From assembly GCA_033439255.1 (NCBI GenBank), contig CM065887.1, positions 558,001 to 622,000 on the forward strand: a DNA stretch of 64,000 nt, in the 5' to 3' direction. The position numbers were made by a program, and so were the translations under genes. Numbering within the stretch: position 1 is the stretch's first letter; every line of letters starts with the position of its first letter. This document shows positions 12,976-25,258 of this stretch, piece by piece. The DNA is from Hericium rajendrae (taxonomy: Eukaryota > Basidiomycota > Agaricomycetes > Russulales > Hericiaceae). The notes beneath the pieces were generated by a model. It saw only the letters and a program-made list of their open reading frames with translations. It did not search any database and was not told the origin of the DNA.

Positions 12976-15272
12976 ATGTCGTGGATACCCTCGCCTTCGA
13001 CGGCACGCCATCTTTTCTATGGAGTTCTCATCGGTTTCTCCCTATCTCTCTCTTCAACATCCCTTGCTCTGTATTATCGCGAAAAACGAAGGCAGAAAGA
13101 TATCGAGCAGATGCATCTGCGGCCGATCGAGCTGAGGAGTGATGAGATCCTAGATGGCGTCACGGGTTTGATTGGTGCGCTGTCCCTAAACACACTTTGA
13201 AGGATGTAAGCTGACCTTGTGAATGCGAAGGTAATACGCCACTCGTTCGGATCAATTCTTTGAGTGATGCTCTAGGGGTAGAGATAGTCGGCAAGGCAGA
13301 AGTATGCTATACCATTGTGTGGTGGAGTTCATTTATTGAACCATTGGTGCCTAGTTTCTCAATCCCGGTGGGAGCGTGAAGGATCGCGTCGCGTTGCGAA
13401 GTAAGGGTCCACTGATTTTCTTGTCATTCATTTGCTTAATCTGTGCATAGTGATCGAAGATGCCGAACGACAAGGCCTTTTGCATCCCTTCACCGGTTCC
13501 CGAATCTTTGAGGGCACGGTCGGGTCAACGGGTATCTCAATAGCAACTATTGCGCCTGCACGGTATGTTTTACCATTGTATCTGGTGCTGTCCCAAAATC
13601 CTGATAATTCCTTAATGATAGAGGATATGATGCCAGTGAGTTGATCACAACTGTTCCTTGGTCGCCCGTCCTCATGATCTTGATTGGCAGCTATCGTCAT
13701 ACCCGACAATGTTGCTGATGAAAAGGCAAAAGCACTGGAAGCACTCGGGGCTGACATAGAACGTGTGCGACCAGCTAGTATCGTGGACAAGAAGCAGGTA
13801 AGCCCGATCTGTGTACCATACTGTCAGCAAGCTGACTAGCAAGTTTTTCTATCAGTTTGTTGTAAGGAATTATCATACCGCATCGCACGGTGTGGGTTTC
13901 CTAATTTATTGCATCAGAACGTGGCTCGGGATTACGCTCTTCACTTTACTACCTCAAATGCAAAAACCCATGGACCAACTCACGATCCCCACTCCCACCC
14001 ACGGGCGTTGAAGCGATCGCAATCCTCAGTTGTTGTTACTACCGCAGATTCTCTCGCAGACGAATTTGCTGCTGAATTGAATGGTGCCGTTGACACCCCA
14101 CAAACTGAAGAGGAATTGAGGACCAAGCCTCGAGGCTTCTTCGCCGACCAGTTTGAGGTAAACTCGATCTTATTGTCTGCTGCAGCATATTCCAGAACTG
14201 AATGCCATGATTTCAATCAATGCGTAGAACCAGAGTAATTTTGATGCCCACTTCGATGGCACGGGACCAGAGATCTGGAGACAAACCAATGGCGAAGCAA
14301 TCGCATTCGTCTCCGGTGCCGGTAAGCTAGTGTCTCATTTCCTGTTACAATGATGATTCAGACATGACCCATAAGGAACGGGAGGAACGATTGCTGGGTG
14401 CGGGCAGTTCTTGAAGACCATGAACGAAGACATCACTGTCGCTCTGGCAGACCCGGAAGGCAGCGGTCTGTACAACAAGGTACCTGTCGCCAGCTGGAAT
14501 TTCTGTCGGACTGCTATAGCATTTCTCGACAGGTCAAGCATGGCGTTATGTACGACAGCAGGGAAAGCGAAGGTACCAAACGCCGGCACCAAGTGGATAC
14601 CGTTGTGGAGGGCATGTACGCGACTTCATTTACCGCGTGTCGCTCGGCGAAACATATCCTGACTTTATGGATGAAACAGTGGTATCAACCGTCTGACCAA
14701 GAACATCCAACTGGCGCTGCCGATCATCGATGAAGCATTCAGGTGCGTCGGTGTTTCTGGGCGCTTGTTTGACACTGCTAACGAGACGCGCACGTTGGTT
14801 CAGGATTACTGATGCTGAGGCAGTCAGCATGTCGCGGTTCCTGGTCCAGCATGATGGCCTCTTCCTCGGATCGAGCAGCGCGTGCAACCTCATGGCATGT
14901 GTGAAACTCGTGAAAAAGATGGGCTGGAACAGCGGAGAGAAGATCGTGACCATACTGTGAGTGTTTGCCCCGATTCGCCCGCTCCTGTTGTCTGACATCG
15001 CTATACAGTTGTGACTCTGGAACGCGGCATTATTCCAAGGTAGGCTTTGTTACATCGCCCTTCCCCGCTGCGATCTGACTATATGCGCTTTACAACATAG
15101 TTTTGGTAAGCCGGAACGTTTTAGATGATGTGAAGTAGCAGCAAGGCTGATTCATATCACTTGCAGGAACGACGAGTATCTGGCGAATGTCGGCATACCT
15201 GTCGACGTTGGAATAGTCCAAGACTTACTCACACAGCCCTTCCCACCCGTATCATCTATTACCAAGATCTAG
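12976..15272 (+). CDS. Membrane-anchored cysteine synthase (fungal YGR012W/Mcy1 type), 16 exons
   Basis: PLP enzyme that makes cysteine from O-acetylserine and sulfide; fungal relatives with this layout sit in the mitochondrial outer membrane. Exons: 12976-13174, 13231-13301, 13355-13400, 13451-13562, 13622-13635, 13691-13797, 13856-13861, 13918-14157, 14228-14321, 14376-14479, 14533-14615, 14680-14742, 14804-14956, 15009-15039, 15101-15105 and 15167-15272 (477 aa). An N-terminal transmembrane segment (FYGVLIGFSLSLSS) follows the start. NPGGSVKDRVAL holds the PLP lysine, GTGGTIAGCG is the phosphate loop and LFLGSSSACN lies near the end. A family-specific insert of about 50 residues follows LHFTTSN. 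Exons 5, 7 and 15 are only 14, 6 and 5 nt, yet all junctions are canonical and restore conserved sequence. Confidence 0.93.
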
Positions 15273-15419
15273 TCATTCCATGCAAATGGTACATACATAT
15301 AGTAAAAAATACGGTGCTGATGATGATTAATTTACAATTGCAGAGCTCGTGAGGCAGGGTAACGGATATAACATTGTCCATCGGGGGGAAGCAAGCGGGG
15401 CATGCGAGGTTGCATTCGA

Positions 15420-17936
15420 TTAGGGTGGAGGCCATGAGGGTGCATTGGGGAAGGACATCGAGGCTAGACTAGACGTCGAGGTCGATGGTGCTATGCTTCC
15501 TGGGGCTCCTAGTTGGATAGTGTTGGTAGTAGGTAGGGTCTTGCTGGACAAGGTGGTGGAAGGAGGCGCGGAGGGAAGTCCTGTGGACCTGTCGAAAGTC
15601 ACGTTAGCATCGTGTACATGGACACATCTATGCATTATTCGACATCTGCTCACCCCCCGTTCAAGCCAGTATCCTGTGTTTGTGGTGGTTGTGACTCTGA
15701 CGGCGGGTGAGACTGATTCGCCACGGGCTGGTCCGAATTGATTCTGAGATATCCGGCTTGAACGAGGAAATCCCAAACGCGACTCGTCTTGTTCACGTCG
15801 ATCTTGACGAGATCACGCGCTTCGCGCCGACGCAACTTCCCCCCACGGCGAGCATACTCTCGCACCAAAGTTTCCTTGATGACAAGATAAGGCTTTGGTA
15901 GGATGCGAAGAGTTGAGCAAAGGGTCTGCTCGGCCGGCGTAAGCAGGTGTAGTGAAGGGCTGTTTGCAAGGTTAAGCGGCGCAGCTAATAAGTAAAGGCG
16001 CTCAGCAATAATGAAAGCTATCAATAAATGGAAATGGTATTCACGAGCTTTGCGACCAGGAGGACCTGTTCCAGCGGCGCCGGGGAGCTTCGGAGTGAGT
16101 TCACGGTCGTGGCTTCTACGGCCGTCCGACTCGAGGACACTACCATGGCGTGTTTCAGGACCAGAAGACTGTCGAGCGCTGCCTGCACGAAGTTGCTGGA
16201 GCCGTTCTGACGAGAAGTGATCTCGCGACATGTTCGCTTTCGCTTGACTCTAGAGATGAGATGAATATATTCAGTCGACGAACGACAAACAGCATGATAG
16301 GGAACGTACCCGCTTGTAAGCATCTTCCTCCCACTTCTTAAAATCGACAGCAGTTGTCAGGCCTAATCTCCGGTACTGTTGGAGTTCGGATATCCTCTTT
16401 CTGAGCATTGCCTCGTCTGAGTAGCCGTGAGCATCATGCAACCGTAGATCCAGTAGAAAAGAAATGCGGCGTACAAAGAATATCAGCGCAAAATGCCTCG
16501 TAGTCCTCCGCTGTCTGCAGCCTTGCAAACGGCCGAAGTCGATTGACGATATCCTTCTCCTCCTTCGGCCGTTTTTTCTCTGCAGCTTGCATCTTCGAAA
16601 TGGTAAGAAGTGGTCAAGGAAGCAGTAAAGAATGACTCACCTTCTTGTAGTCCAGAAGCCCTCTGTCGAACATGATCGCCTTCCCCTCGTGACGCTTCTC
16701 CACCCGTTGTCCATACATCTCGAGTAGGGTAAGTTTGAAGTTGAGTGAATCTTGGGTTTCGAAGGGTATTGGAGGCATGTTCTCCTCAGCCTCTTCTTCA
16801 CCATTGTCGGTGCTCCGATCGTCAGGTCGTGAGGACGGTTCCTTCTTGAACCCGTTTGTCTTCTTGCTCCCATAAAACCCGTTGATAGTGACAGAACCAT
16901 TCATGAGCCCATTTGGCATGGCCGGAGTGGGCAAAGGCGGATTGATCTTCTCTTCTTCCCATCGAGCCCGAGCCTTGACGTCCTGGTCGGTCTCGTCCTC
17001 CAAGATGGTGTCTCCACCGAATTCATAACACAGTCCAAATTCCAGCTCCTTTACAAGATCTTCCGCTTCGTTGTCTAGTTCGTGCTCGAACTCAAGACGA
17101 CCGGGGAGGAAAGTTGCCACCTCGTGTACGCCAGGAGCGGAAGTCGGGGCAACTTTAGGCTGAGCTGCGGCAGCATTCATTGTGGACAATCGCCGTCTTT
17201 TGCGATCCTGGAACTCCGATTGATCGAAATTGAATTCCACGTCCATCGGCTGCAAAAGAATTGTAAGAATCTAGAAGATTACCCGAACGAAGTGATTTAC
17301 CGGTAAAGGCCACGTAGGTGAATCAATGTACACAGCATTATAGTGCTCTTCCACTTCCTCCTTCGTTCGCGTGCCGACATGCTCAGCGATAGCTTGCCAA
17401 TTTCCGAGGCCAAGAAGCGAAATGCCCTCGACTAGTAAGAGCTCTCTGTACACCCAAAAGTCTGTCAGATAATGCGATCTTCTGGAGATATGTACTTACT
17501 CGTCGGCGCCCCAGTCCTCAGAGAATATCGGATAAGAGTGCAGTTCCTGCAGCGGACGAATTGATATCAAAATCAGGGAGGAACAAATGTAGCAAATGCC
17601 TTTACCACTACACGGTACGGATGTCCTCGTTTATGCTTGCCAAATTCCTTGCCACTGCAGAAACAATTCGGGCAAATATCGATGCCGTCCCCTGGTTCGC
17701 ACGCGGTGTCCGCGCATTTGATACGAATCGAATGAGTGAGGTCGCAGTGACAACCGTCGCATTCGATCTGGAACCCAGGTTCGTTCACAGCTGTGTGGAA
17801 AGAAGTCAGTTACGTAAGGTTTGATGCGTAAGAAGTATGAAGACACTATGAAGGGGAGTGGTTCAGATTAGAACAAGAAAAACTTACTCGAAATTTCTTC
17901 TGGTTGGCGCTGTCGCTTTCTATGAGTGACCGTCAT
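15420..17936 (-). CDS. ADA2: SAGA/ADA coactivator subunit Ada2
   Basis: Ada2 bridges and activates the Gcn5 acetyltransferase in SAGA. Exons on the minus strand are 17936-17888, 17790-17606, 17546-17500, 17445-17301, 17249-16641, 16592-16475, 16416-16310, 16249-16045, 15984-15654 and 15588-15420 (654 aa). Domains in order: a ZZ zinc finger (residues about 20-75, CDGCHCDLTHSIRIKC and ICPNC), a SANT domain (ELLLVEGISLLGLGNWQAIAEHVGTR), the central ADA region (LRKRISELQQYRRLG) and a C-terminal SWIRM domain (LTPAEQTLCSTLRILPKPYL). Intron 16044-15985 is 60 nt and leaves the frame open if retained, so that boundary is less sure. A Ser/Pro-rich tail follows SWIRM. The gene is head to head with CTR9. 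Confidence 0.95.
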
Positions 17937-18654
17937 CGTGGGCGCCGTCTTTATTGAAGAAAGAAAGCGAGAAATGGGCTACGTGAGGCAGAACGAGTGC
18001 GAGCTTCCCACGGTCGAGCTGAGCAATCGACGACTGTTTACAGAACTCTTGATGCGGATTCTGAGCAGCACAGGACCCTTTGGCCACACAGACCCGACGT
18101 TGCCAATGGTAACAGACGTTTGGGATGAACAAAAGTACGGGTCGGCCAGTACTTTGGGGTTGTAGACGAGTTGTGGATATACGCAGGCAATCGGTTGGAA
18201 TGATTGCGCATAAGCTCTGTCCAGACCACACCCAGCTAAGGCAATGCCTCTGAGAGAAGGAGTGATGGAAGGAAGGGTCCGAGAATGTCGTTGCCCGACG
18301 CGCTGGACGTCGCCGACGGTTGGCCGACGGTGACGACAACAGTATTTGGCTCTATTTGTAGAAGGAAAAGGACAAAAATATTTGGGCAGCAGCCGTCGAC
18401 TGAGACAATTCTTTTGTTCTCAAGCCCGGCGCTTGCTAACGGCTGGTAAAGTGACCTTTTGTTATTGGGGGAGGGTCGAATGCCCACTGCAATGGCTTTG
18501 TCAAGTTAACGTTAAGTTGATATTGGAGTAGGTGTCCCAGCCACCGCGACGCGGGCGACGCGGGACGTGCGCCGGCAACGCGCCGGCGTCCAAGGTTGTG
18601 ACGGACCGCCACTTGGTCGGACGTCACGGTGACTAGTGCTCGTGACTGACCTTC
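17937..18654. promoter_or_regulatory. Divergent promoter region of ADA2 and CTR9
   Basis: These 718 bases separate two divergent transcription-machinery genes. Near CTR9 there are two tandem copies of GCGACGCGG (18546-18554 and 18555-18563), then two copies of GCGCCGGC (18569-18576 and 18580-18587). No gene is supported here. The regulatory role is inferred from position. Confidence 0.5.
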
Positions 18655-21600
18655 ATGGCCGACTCTCATCTCTATCCATGGAAGACTGCTCCAGGTGGTG
18701 TTGTCGACATCGAGCTCGGTGGCCAGGAGATCATCTGCATTGAACTTGACAATCTCGACTCAAATCCAAGCGATATCATCGAGGTTCTGAGAGAGGGTCC
18801 GCCCAAGGCCGAATACTGGACGCGTCTCGCCTGGGAGTACTTTCGGAGGGGTAACTTGGATGCAGCCAAAGCTATCTCGGAAGCTGCGATACAGTGTGCG
18901 TATCATTGTTTCGAGCACTTAGTCTTAGCTTACGTTGTTTCATGCAGATTTCTCTGCCAGCTTCGCCGCACACAAGCTTCTACCGGTGTACTCCCTGTTA
19001 GCAAATATCCAGTTAGCACAATCGCGCGTAGCTCCTAAAATACAACTTTCCAATGCCCGTAAGACGCTGCGTCTCATAGTCTGTTTCTCTGAACTAAGCT
19101 CCGCGCAGGTCACGACATTCTGACGGGCGAGAAGCTCCGAGACACGCACATGCAAGAAGCAACTCAGAGTTTGAACAGCTGTGACAAAATTGTGCAGGAA
19201 GGAGGATTAGCACCCACATCTATTCAGCGAGTGTACCTTACGCGGGGTACGTCTGTCGACATTGCATTGTCTACCTCCTTACTCATCTTGTGCAGCTATT
19301 CACCAATTGGCGAGTCGGAATTTGGACGATGCTCTGAAGTCCTTCGATGTTGTACTGTTTGATAAGCCAACAAATGTCGTAGCATTACTCGGCAAGGTAT
19401 CTCTGATTCTGTACGTCTCCCCGGTTCCGATTCTGACTGTCCCGCAGGGTAGAATCTACTACGCCAAGCGCCAATATTCTGCGGCACTTAAGATTTTCCA
19501 GCAAGTACTTCAACTCAACCCGTATTGTTTGCCAGACCCTCGCATTGGAATTGGCCTGTGCTTTTGGGCGATGGGACATAAGGATAGGGCGAGGGCTGCC
19601 TGGGAGCGCAGTATTGAAATGGTGCGTCGTGATGACCCCGTCTGTGTTGGCCTTTTCACGTAACAGCTCACCTCATACCTCCTTTCAGAATCCTTCTGAA
19701 TGGTCTGGCCAGTTGTTATTAGGCCTCGACGCGCTGAATGCAGGAAGAGATCCACAATTAAGCGATGAAGAGCGAGCAAGGGAAATCAAGTTGGGTTCGA
19801 AGCTAATTGAACGAGCCTTCAATGCGAATCAAAGGAACTCCGCGGCGGCGAATGCCCTTTGCGACATATTCCTTCGAAAAGGATTGAATAAACGGGTAAG
19901 GCTCAACTGTATTTGGCACAGACTGAGCATATGAACGTTGTTATCTGAGTAGGCGATGAAGCTGGCAGAGCGGACTATTCAGTTTGCCGATACCTTGACA
20001 GTTCTCACGGAAGGTTACATCCGAGCAGGACGCGTGGCGCACGCTGAAGGGTCTTACACGGACGCGCTCAAGTTTTACGAAAGCGCACATGAAGCAGGTC
20101 CGTCAAAGAATGTCCTTAGCTCAATAGGTCGTGCCCAGATACATTTGCGGAATGGTACGCAGCCTCCTTACTAGTAACAGGACATTACTCACAAACATCC
20201 TTCAAGGCGAAATACCGGCCGCCATCCATATTCTCGACAGCCTTCTTCAGCCGCCAAGTCCCCAGCGTTCGCTGGAAGCGACCGTTATGCTCGCGTCTCT
20301 TCGAGCTCTTCCTCGGCCCGGAGTATCAATTGCTGATGCTGCGCAAGACAGAGCCCGTGCTCGCGAACATTTCGATCGCTTATTCAAGGTGTTTGAACAG
20401 CAGCAGCAGATGGACACATTAACTCCGCAATTAAATGGCGATTCTCGAACTACCAGTCCTGCGTCACGCTTCATCCTGCAAGACCTTGACATGTACATCG
20501 AGGTCGGTCGGCTGTGGCAGAGCGAGAATCTTGAGCGGACCGGAAAGATGTTCCGGGAAGCTCTGGCTATCGGCGAGGCTAGCGGGAAGGTCGATCCGCG
20601 CTTGGTGAACAACATTGGCGTCCTGGCTCATTTCGACGATCACTTCGAAGAGGCCAGGCCGATGTATGAGAAGGCACTGACGACCCCTAGCAGCCTTAGC
20701 TCCGAGACTGCGGAGGCAATGTCGACCACCGTGCTGTATAACCTTGCGCGTGTGTACGAGGACCTGGGCGAGAGCAATCTAGCTACCGAGGCTTATGAGA
20801 AGCTGTTGGAGAGGCATCCAGAATACGTTGATGGTGCGCAAAGCAGTTTTTTTTCCCGTTTGATATTTTTGCTCATGAAGCTTCCAGCCAAGATCCGACA
20901 GGCACAGATGCTCACGAACATCAGCCGGCATAATGATGCTCACGAACTTTTGAAGCAAGCCCTATCTTCACAGAACGACAACCTCAACCTACGCGCCTTC
21001 TACACCTACTTTCTTATCCAGTCGAATCTCCCCAAGCCAGCCCGGGACTTTGTGTTCGGGACGCTGAAGGACCACGACAAGCATGATGTTTACTCGTTAT
21101 GCGTGGCCGGCTGGATCCAGTACCACCAGTCGCGAGAAAGTCGGGATTCCAAGGCCGCTGATGAGCGGAAACGTGGGTTCCAACGCAGCGCCGAATTCTA
21201 CGAAAAGGCGTTGATGCTCGACCCGATGTGTGCCGTTGCGGCACAAGGGTTGGCCATCGTGACTGCCGAAGATGCGCTCGGGACATTAGGCGGCGCGCTT
21301 CCGCCCGGCCCGAGTCCTGATGAGCCCCAGAAGCGCCTCGCCCACGCGCGAGAGGCGCTAGACATCTTTGCCAAGGTACGCGAGTCACTGAGCGATGGGA
21401 GCGTCTACGTCAACATGGGGCATTGCTACTATGCTCGGGACGAGTTTGATCGAGCTATCGAAAGTGTGAGTCTGATAATCGCCCGTCTGCCGAGTTTCGT
21501 TCTGATGGATGAACTGGTTCGCTCAGTACGAGACTGCCTCGAACCGGTACTACTCAGGCAAAGATGCATCTGTCTTGATGTGTCTGTGCCGGTCATGGTA

Positions 21601-22732
21601 TGCTAAAGCCAACAAGGATCAATCATTCTCTGCTATGAATACGGCGCTTGGGTATGCGCAGAAGGTAAGCCTCTTGCAGATCCATGGGTGTTACTTATGC
21701 TCGTTCTCACGTCACAATTTTACAGGCTCTCCACATCGAACCGCATGACAAGGCGGTGCTCTACAACATTGCGATGATCCAGCAGAAGGCGGCGGAAATG
21801 CTATTTGCGCTTCCAAGCTCCAAGAGAACGCTCAAGGATCTAAAACATGCTATCGACCACGCGGGGCATGCGCAGAAGCTCTTTGCCTCGTTGGCTGCGG
21901 ACTCGTCGTCTGCATTGCCATACAACCGCGACATTGCAGATCAGCGCCGGAAGTACGGCGATACCATGCTGCGCAAATCAGAAGAACATCTCAACACCCA
22001 ACGTCAATACGAAGATGAACAGTATGCCAGATTGGAAACTGCCAGGCTCAAGCGGCAGGAAGAGAGGCAGAGGCAGGAAGCTCTTGAGGTATGTTACGAT
22101 CGGTATCAATTCCGGTTCGTGTGCCACATCTTATCTGATACTCCCAGCGTCAACGCGAGGAGGAACTTCGGAAAGAAGCTGAGAACCTGGCTGAAGCGCG
22201 CGCGAAGGCGAGGGAGCAGGCAAAGGAGTGGATGGAGGCGAAGGCAGAAGAGAGCGACGAAGAGCGCGAGCGCAAGGCTAAGAAGGCTGCAAGCCGGAAG
22301 GTCAAGTCGGAGGCGACGAGCGGCGACGAGACTGTTGCTCAGGATGGCGAGGTGCCGCCAACAAAGAAACGCCGGGTACGGAAGATCAGGAAGGAGGGTG
22401 GTGGGAACACGACGGAAGGCGAGGACGCGCTGTTCACGGATGGAGAGGAGATTGAGAAACCAGTCAAGAAGGTACGTTGTGACCCTGTTGCGGACGATTC
22501 ATGGCTCTGAACTCTAATTTCCTCTTCCATCACTTTCAGCGTCCAAAGAAGCGAGTCATTCGTGACGACGACGAAGAGGAGCCTGCGGCCGCCCCTCGCA
22601 AACGACAAAAGTGAGTCACCTTCCCATGATCTTCAAAGGCTGTGTACTTATGTCCTGCGGCTAAATAGTAAAAAGGCTAGCGCGTTTAAGAGTAAAGAGT
22701 TCATCTCAGACTCGGATGAGGACATGTCGTGA
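18655..22732 (+). CDS. CTR9: Paf1 complex TPR subunit Ctr9
   Basis: Scaffold of the Paf1 complex, which travels with RNA polymerase II and supports H2B ubiquitination and H3K4/K36 methylation. Fourteen exons: 18655-18895, 18948-19058, 19109-19246, 19296-19396, 19448-19621, 19689-19895, 19953-20154, 20207-20833, 20888-21465, 21527-21664, 21726-22088, 22148-22471, 22540-22610 and 22669-22732 (1112 aa, near the size of human and yeast Ctr9). The N-terminus has the family start DIELGGQEIICIELD. Tandem TPRs fill most of the protein (for example GRIYYAKRQYSAALKIFQQV and GHCYYARDEFDRAIES). A charged coiled coil (about residues 930-1010) and a Lys/Arg/Glu/Asp tail end in SDSDEDMS. All junction phases agree. 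Confidence 0.96.
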
Positions 22733-23765
22733 TGCTTTGCTTTTATCTCCCGGCACTTTGCTATCGTATATACGTTGTGTTTTATGTACACTGTCTTTGC
22801 ATTACTTGTTGATTTTTTGTAATTTTGGTTTTGACCATGTGTAATTATTTAGAAGCGCAGTACGCACCCTCCGATGGCGATTGATGATAGGTTCACGCTT
22901 TCTGCTGACGCCAATTTTTATCGTGTCATGCATCGCTGTAGAGCATTTAAGTATACTCGAAGTACAGCAGCAAGGCTTGAGTTTGGCGGCTCCAACTTCA
23001 GCGTTCTTCAGCTTCTACAGCCGTTTACAAATCGATAGGCCTTCCCTAAAAAAAATAGGTGTAAACATCGTGAATAAGGTTTTTGAGTCGGCGAAGGTCG
23101 GAAGTCGCTCACGATTCTGTGGCGCAGCGCCGCCTGCCTCCTGCCGTGAGCTGCCGTGCTGCTGTTGCCACCGGGTGTGAGCTAGATTTAAACTCCCCTG
23201 TATCTTGAATGTCCGACTTAAGTGCATCAATTTCTGCCGAGGAAGGCCTATGGATTTGTAAACGGCTGTAAGCATCTTCAATTGATTTGACGCGCCTCGA
23301 CGCGTCGCGCACTCCGACCTAGTATGTTACTGGACTTACTTTTCATCTGTCTCTGTCCTGAAAAGGTCAGGTCAGTTATGTTCTCGCAGACGTCTGATAC
23401 TGAATCTAGCTTTGTTACTCCAGGGTCCTGCTTGAATTGTCGTTGAAAACAGCCACTCACACCGAGTGTCAAACCACGCTCAGATCCCAAAGGGGGTTAG
23501 CAAACAGAAACTCTTCCCTAAAACATCCTACATACTTACCTGCTAGCAGTTAATGTGAGTTGATTAACTCGTTCAGATATTAAGTCCATCTATAGTCTGC
23601 GTTATCTGGGCAGAGCTGCTACTGACGCTAGCCTCACAGCGCCCACAGGCGCCCACGAAGGTGCGGATTTCTGCCGCACTAGGCAGAGCAGACACTCCAC
23701 TCAACCTTCGCATCTCAGCAGTCAACGTTTCGGTCAAATTAGTGTAGAAGAGAGTCGATGACAAT
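22733..23765. other. Intergenic region with inverted repeat
   Basis: Holds the 3' flank of CTR9 (AT-rich to about 22870), a 30-bp inverted repeat and the promoter of the HIT-finger gene. A minus-strand frame across 23109-23312 reads helix-like peptide (SIEDAYSRLQIHRPSSAEID), but no complete gene could be built. Confidence 0.5.
23016..23270. repeat. 30-bp imperfect inverted repeat (arms 23016-23045 and 23241-23270)
   Basis: The arm beginning TACAGCCGTTTACAAATC is repeated in reverse complement 195 bp downstream with 29 of 30 positions identical. In the minus frame of the right arm it encodes YSRLQIHRPS, and the left arm encodes the near-identical YSRLQIDRPS on the plus strand, so a short coding-like segment has been duplicated in inverted orientation. 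No target-site duplication was recognised. Confidence 0.8.
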
Positions 23766-24686
23766 ATGGCTCCGCGTGCTCGTGCCAAATGTCAGATCTG
23801 CAACGAGAGAGAGTCGAAATACAGCTGCCCGAAGTGTCTGATCCTATAGTTCGCAGTTCTATCATTTTCTTGCTCCATTTTCTCACATGAAAACCTCGCT
23901 GCAGCTGCTCTGTGATATGTTTCAAACAACACAAAGGTCGTGATGCCTGCCTGCGTCACTGACTCTGACATATATTGACCGAACCCGAAATTTTCCTTCC
24001 TCAGACACTTCCTGCACCCCCGCGTCTTCCACGAGCGCCGAACCCGCACAAGCACTGCCTTCGCGGCAGGAAGAGCAAGAACAATCTCGGCCTGATATCG
24101 CAAATAGGAAAGATGGTGAGATTCTAATTTTCTTGGCAAAGATTATGAATACAAGGAGTCTTACTCGGCACCAGAGACGCAAGGCGACCAAGACTTTCCC
24201 GAGACCACGCCGTTGCGCCCTCTGACCAGCCTCAACTGGCCGTACGTGCCGGAGGAATCAGCGTACCCCGACCCGCTGAAGCGTGATGATCCGAAGCCAT
24301 TACAGCTCCGTCAGTATGAAGCGATAGGTACGCCAGCCCTGAGTATCTCCGCGATTTAGCGTATTGACTTTCATTTACGCCTCCGTTCCGTGCTTAAACT
24401 AGCTACGTCCCACGGTGTCCGAGAATCGCTGGCTTCGCACCCCCGCTTGAAAGAGATGCTGAAAAACATAGACTCGCTGCGGGGCGCGCAGCGAGAGGAG
24501 GCGCTCCAGCGGGCCCTCGGCGTATGGAGCGCCGACTCCCGTCCGGAGGCCCCGGGATCGATGACTCTTGGCGGATTAGGTGAAGAGGACAGGCGGGCCT
24601 TGCGTGGCTTGGCTGAGGCAGTTGAAGGTGCTGTTCGGGGCGGGCGCGGAGACGTGCTGGGATTAGATTGGGGAGACCCGGCCTGA
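23766..24686 (+). CDS. HIT zinc-finger protein (ZNHIT3/Hit1-like)
   Basis: HIT-finger proteins of this type help assemble box C/D snoRNPs. Exons are 23766-23848, 23905-23936, 24005-24115, 24175-24327 and 24403-24686 (220 aa). The finger is at residues 9-37: CQIC, then CPKC, then YCSVIC and FKQH, with the first intron falling inside it after CPKCLIL. That donor (TATA|GTTCGC) is weak, but it is the only choice that restores the canonical Cys/His spacing. The rest is acidic and linker-like, with LTSLNWPYVPEESAYPDPLKRDD. A C-terminal helical region (ESLASHPRLKEMLKNIDSLR) resembles the ZNHIT3 C-terminus. Intron 3 is 59 nt; a nearer acceptor would give an implausible 26-nt intron. Confidence 0.85.
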
Positions 24687-25258
24687 GCGGGGATCCCGAT
24701 GACACGTCGTCAGTCAGCCTGTTCTAAATTTGTGCTGTGTATCGCTATGGCTCTTTTGTCGCTGCAGGATATGAGTGTGCGACTGCGTATGTTTAAAATA
24801 TCGTCTGAAAAATCCCAGGATGCCCCTTAGAGTCTGCCGAGGTGGTAGGGTTTCTTGCCGGCGGGAGCAGGTGATAGTAGAGGAAGCGCGCCAGCATGGC
24901 TTGGCTCAGGCTGCAGGCTTGCTGCGCGCTGGGAGTTCTTGGCACAGCCTCCGTCCTGTTGGAGTTTATACGCTGTGAATGCAGTCTCGCCTGGCCCCAC
25001 TTTTGTTCTCTCTCACTCTGCCTGTCAACCACTCAACTGTCTCCAGCGACGAACGAGCAGTAAGATTTCAAGCTTTTGAGCCGACGAAAGAAGATCAATC
25101 CACCTCGGTATCAGCGCCCAAGTCGGGGTTAAGGTTTTCTTGGCTATTATCCCAAGGACGTCCGAGGCTCTTACAAAAGCCACCATTGTTAGCGACGACC
25201 ATCTCCGTCCCGTTCCCCTCTCCCTCTCCCTCCCCTCCCCTTCTCTCTTTATCTAGCA
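24687..25258. other. Intergenic, promoter of the aspartic protease
   Basis: No gene is supported. The last 60 bases before the ATG at 25259 are pyrimidine-rich (repeated CTCCC), typical of fungal core promoters. Confidence 0.45.

Noticed and set aside
12648-13142. 164-codon plus-strand ORF upstream of the cysteine synthase
   Set aside because: Arg-rich with no motif. It overlaps the cysteine synthase first exon in another frame and lies in the divergent promoter region.
24116-24141. 26-nt intron in the HIT-finger gene
   Set aside because: Too short for fungal splicing. A 59-nt intron ending at 24174 gives the same phase with a normal length.
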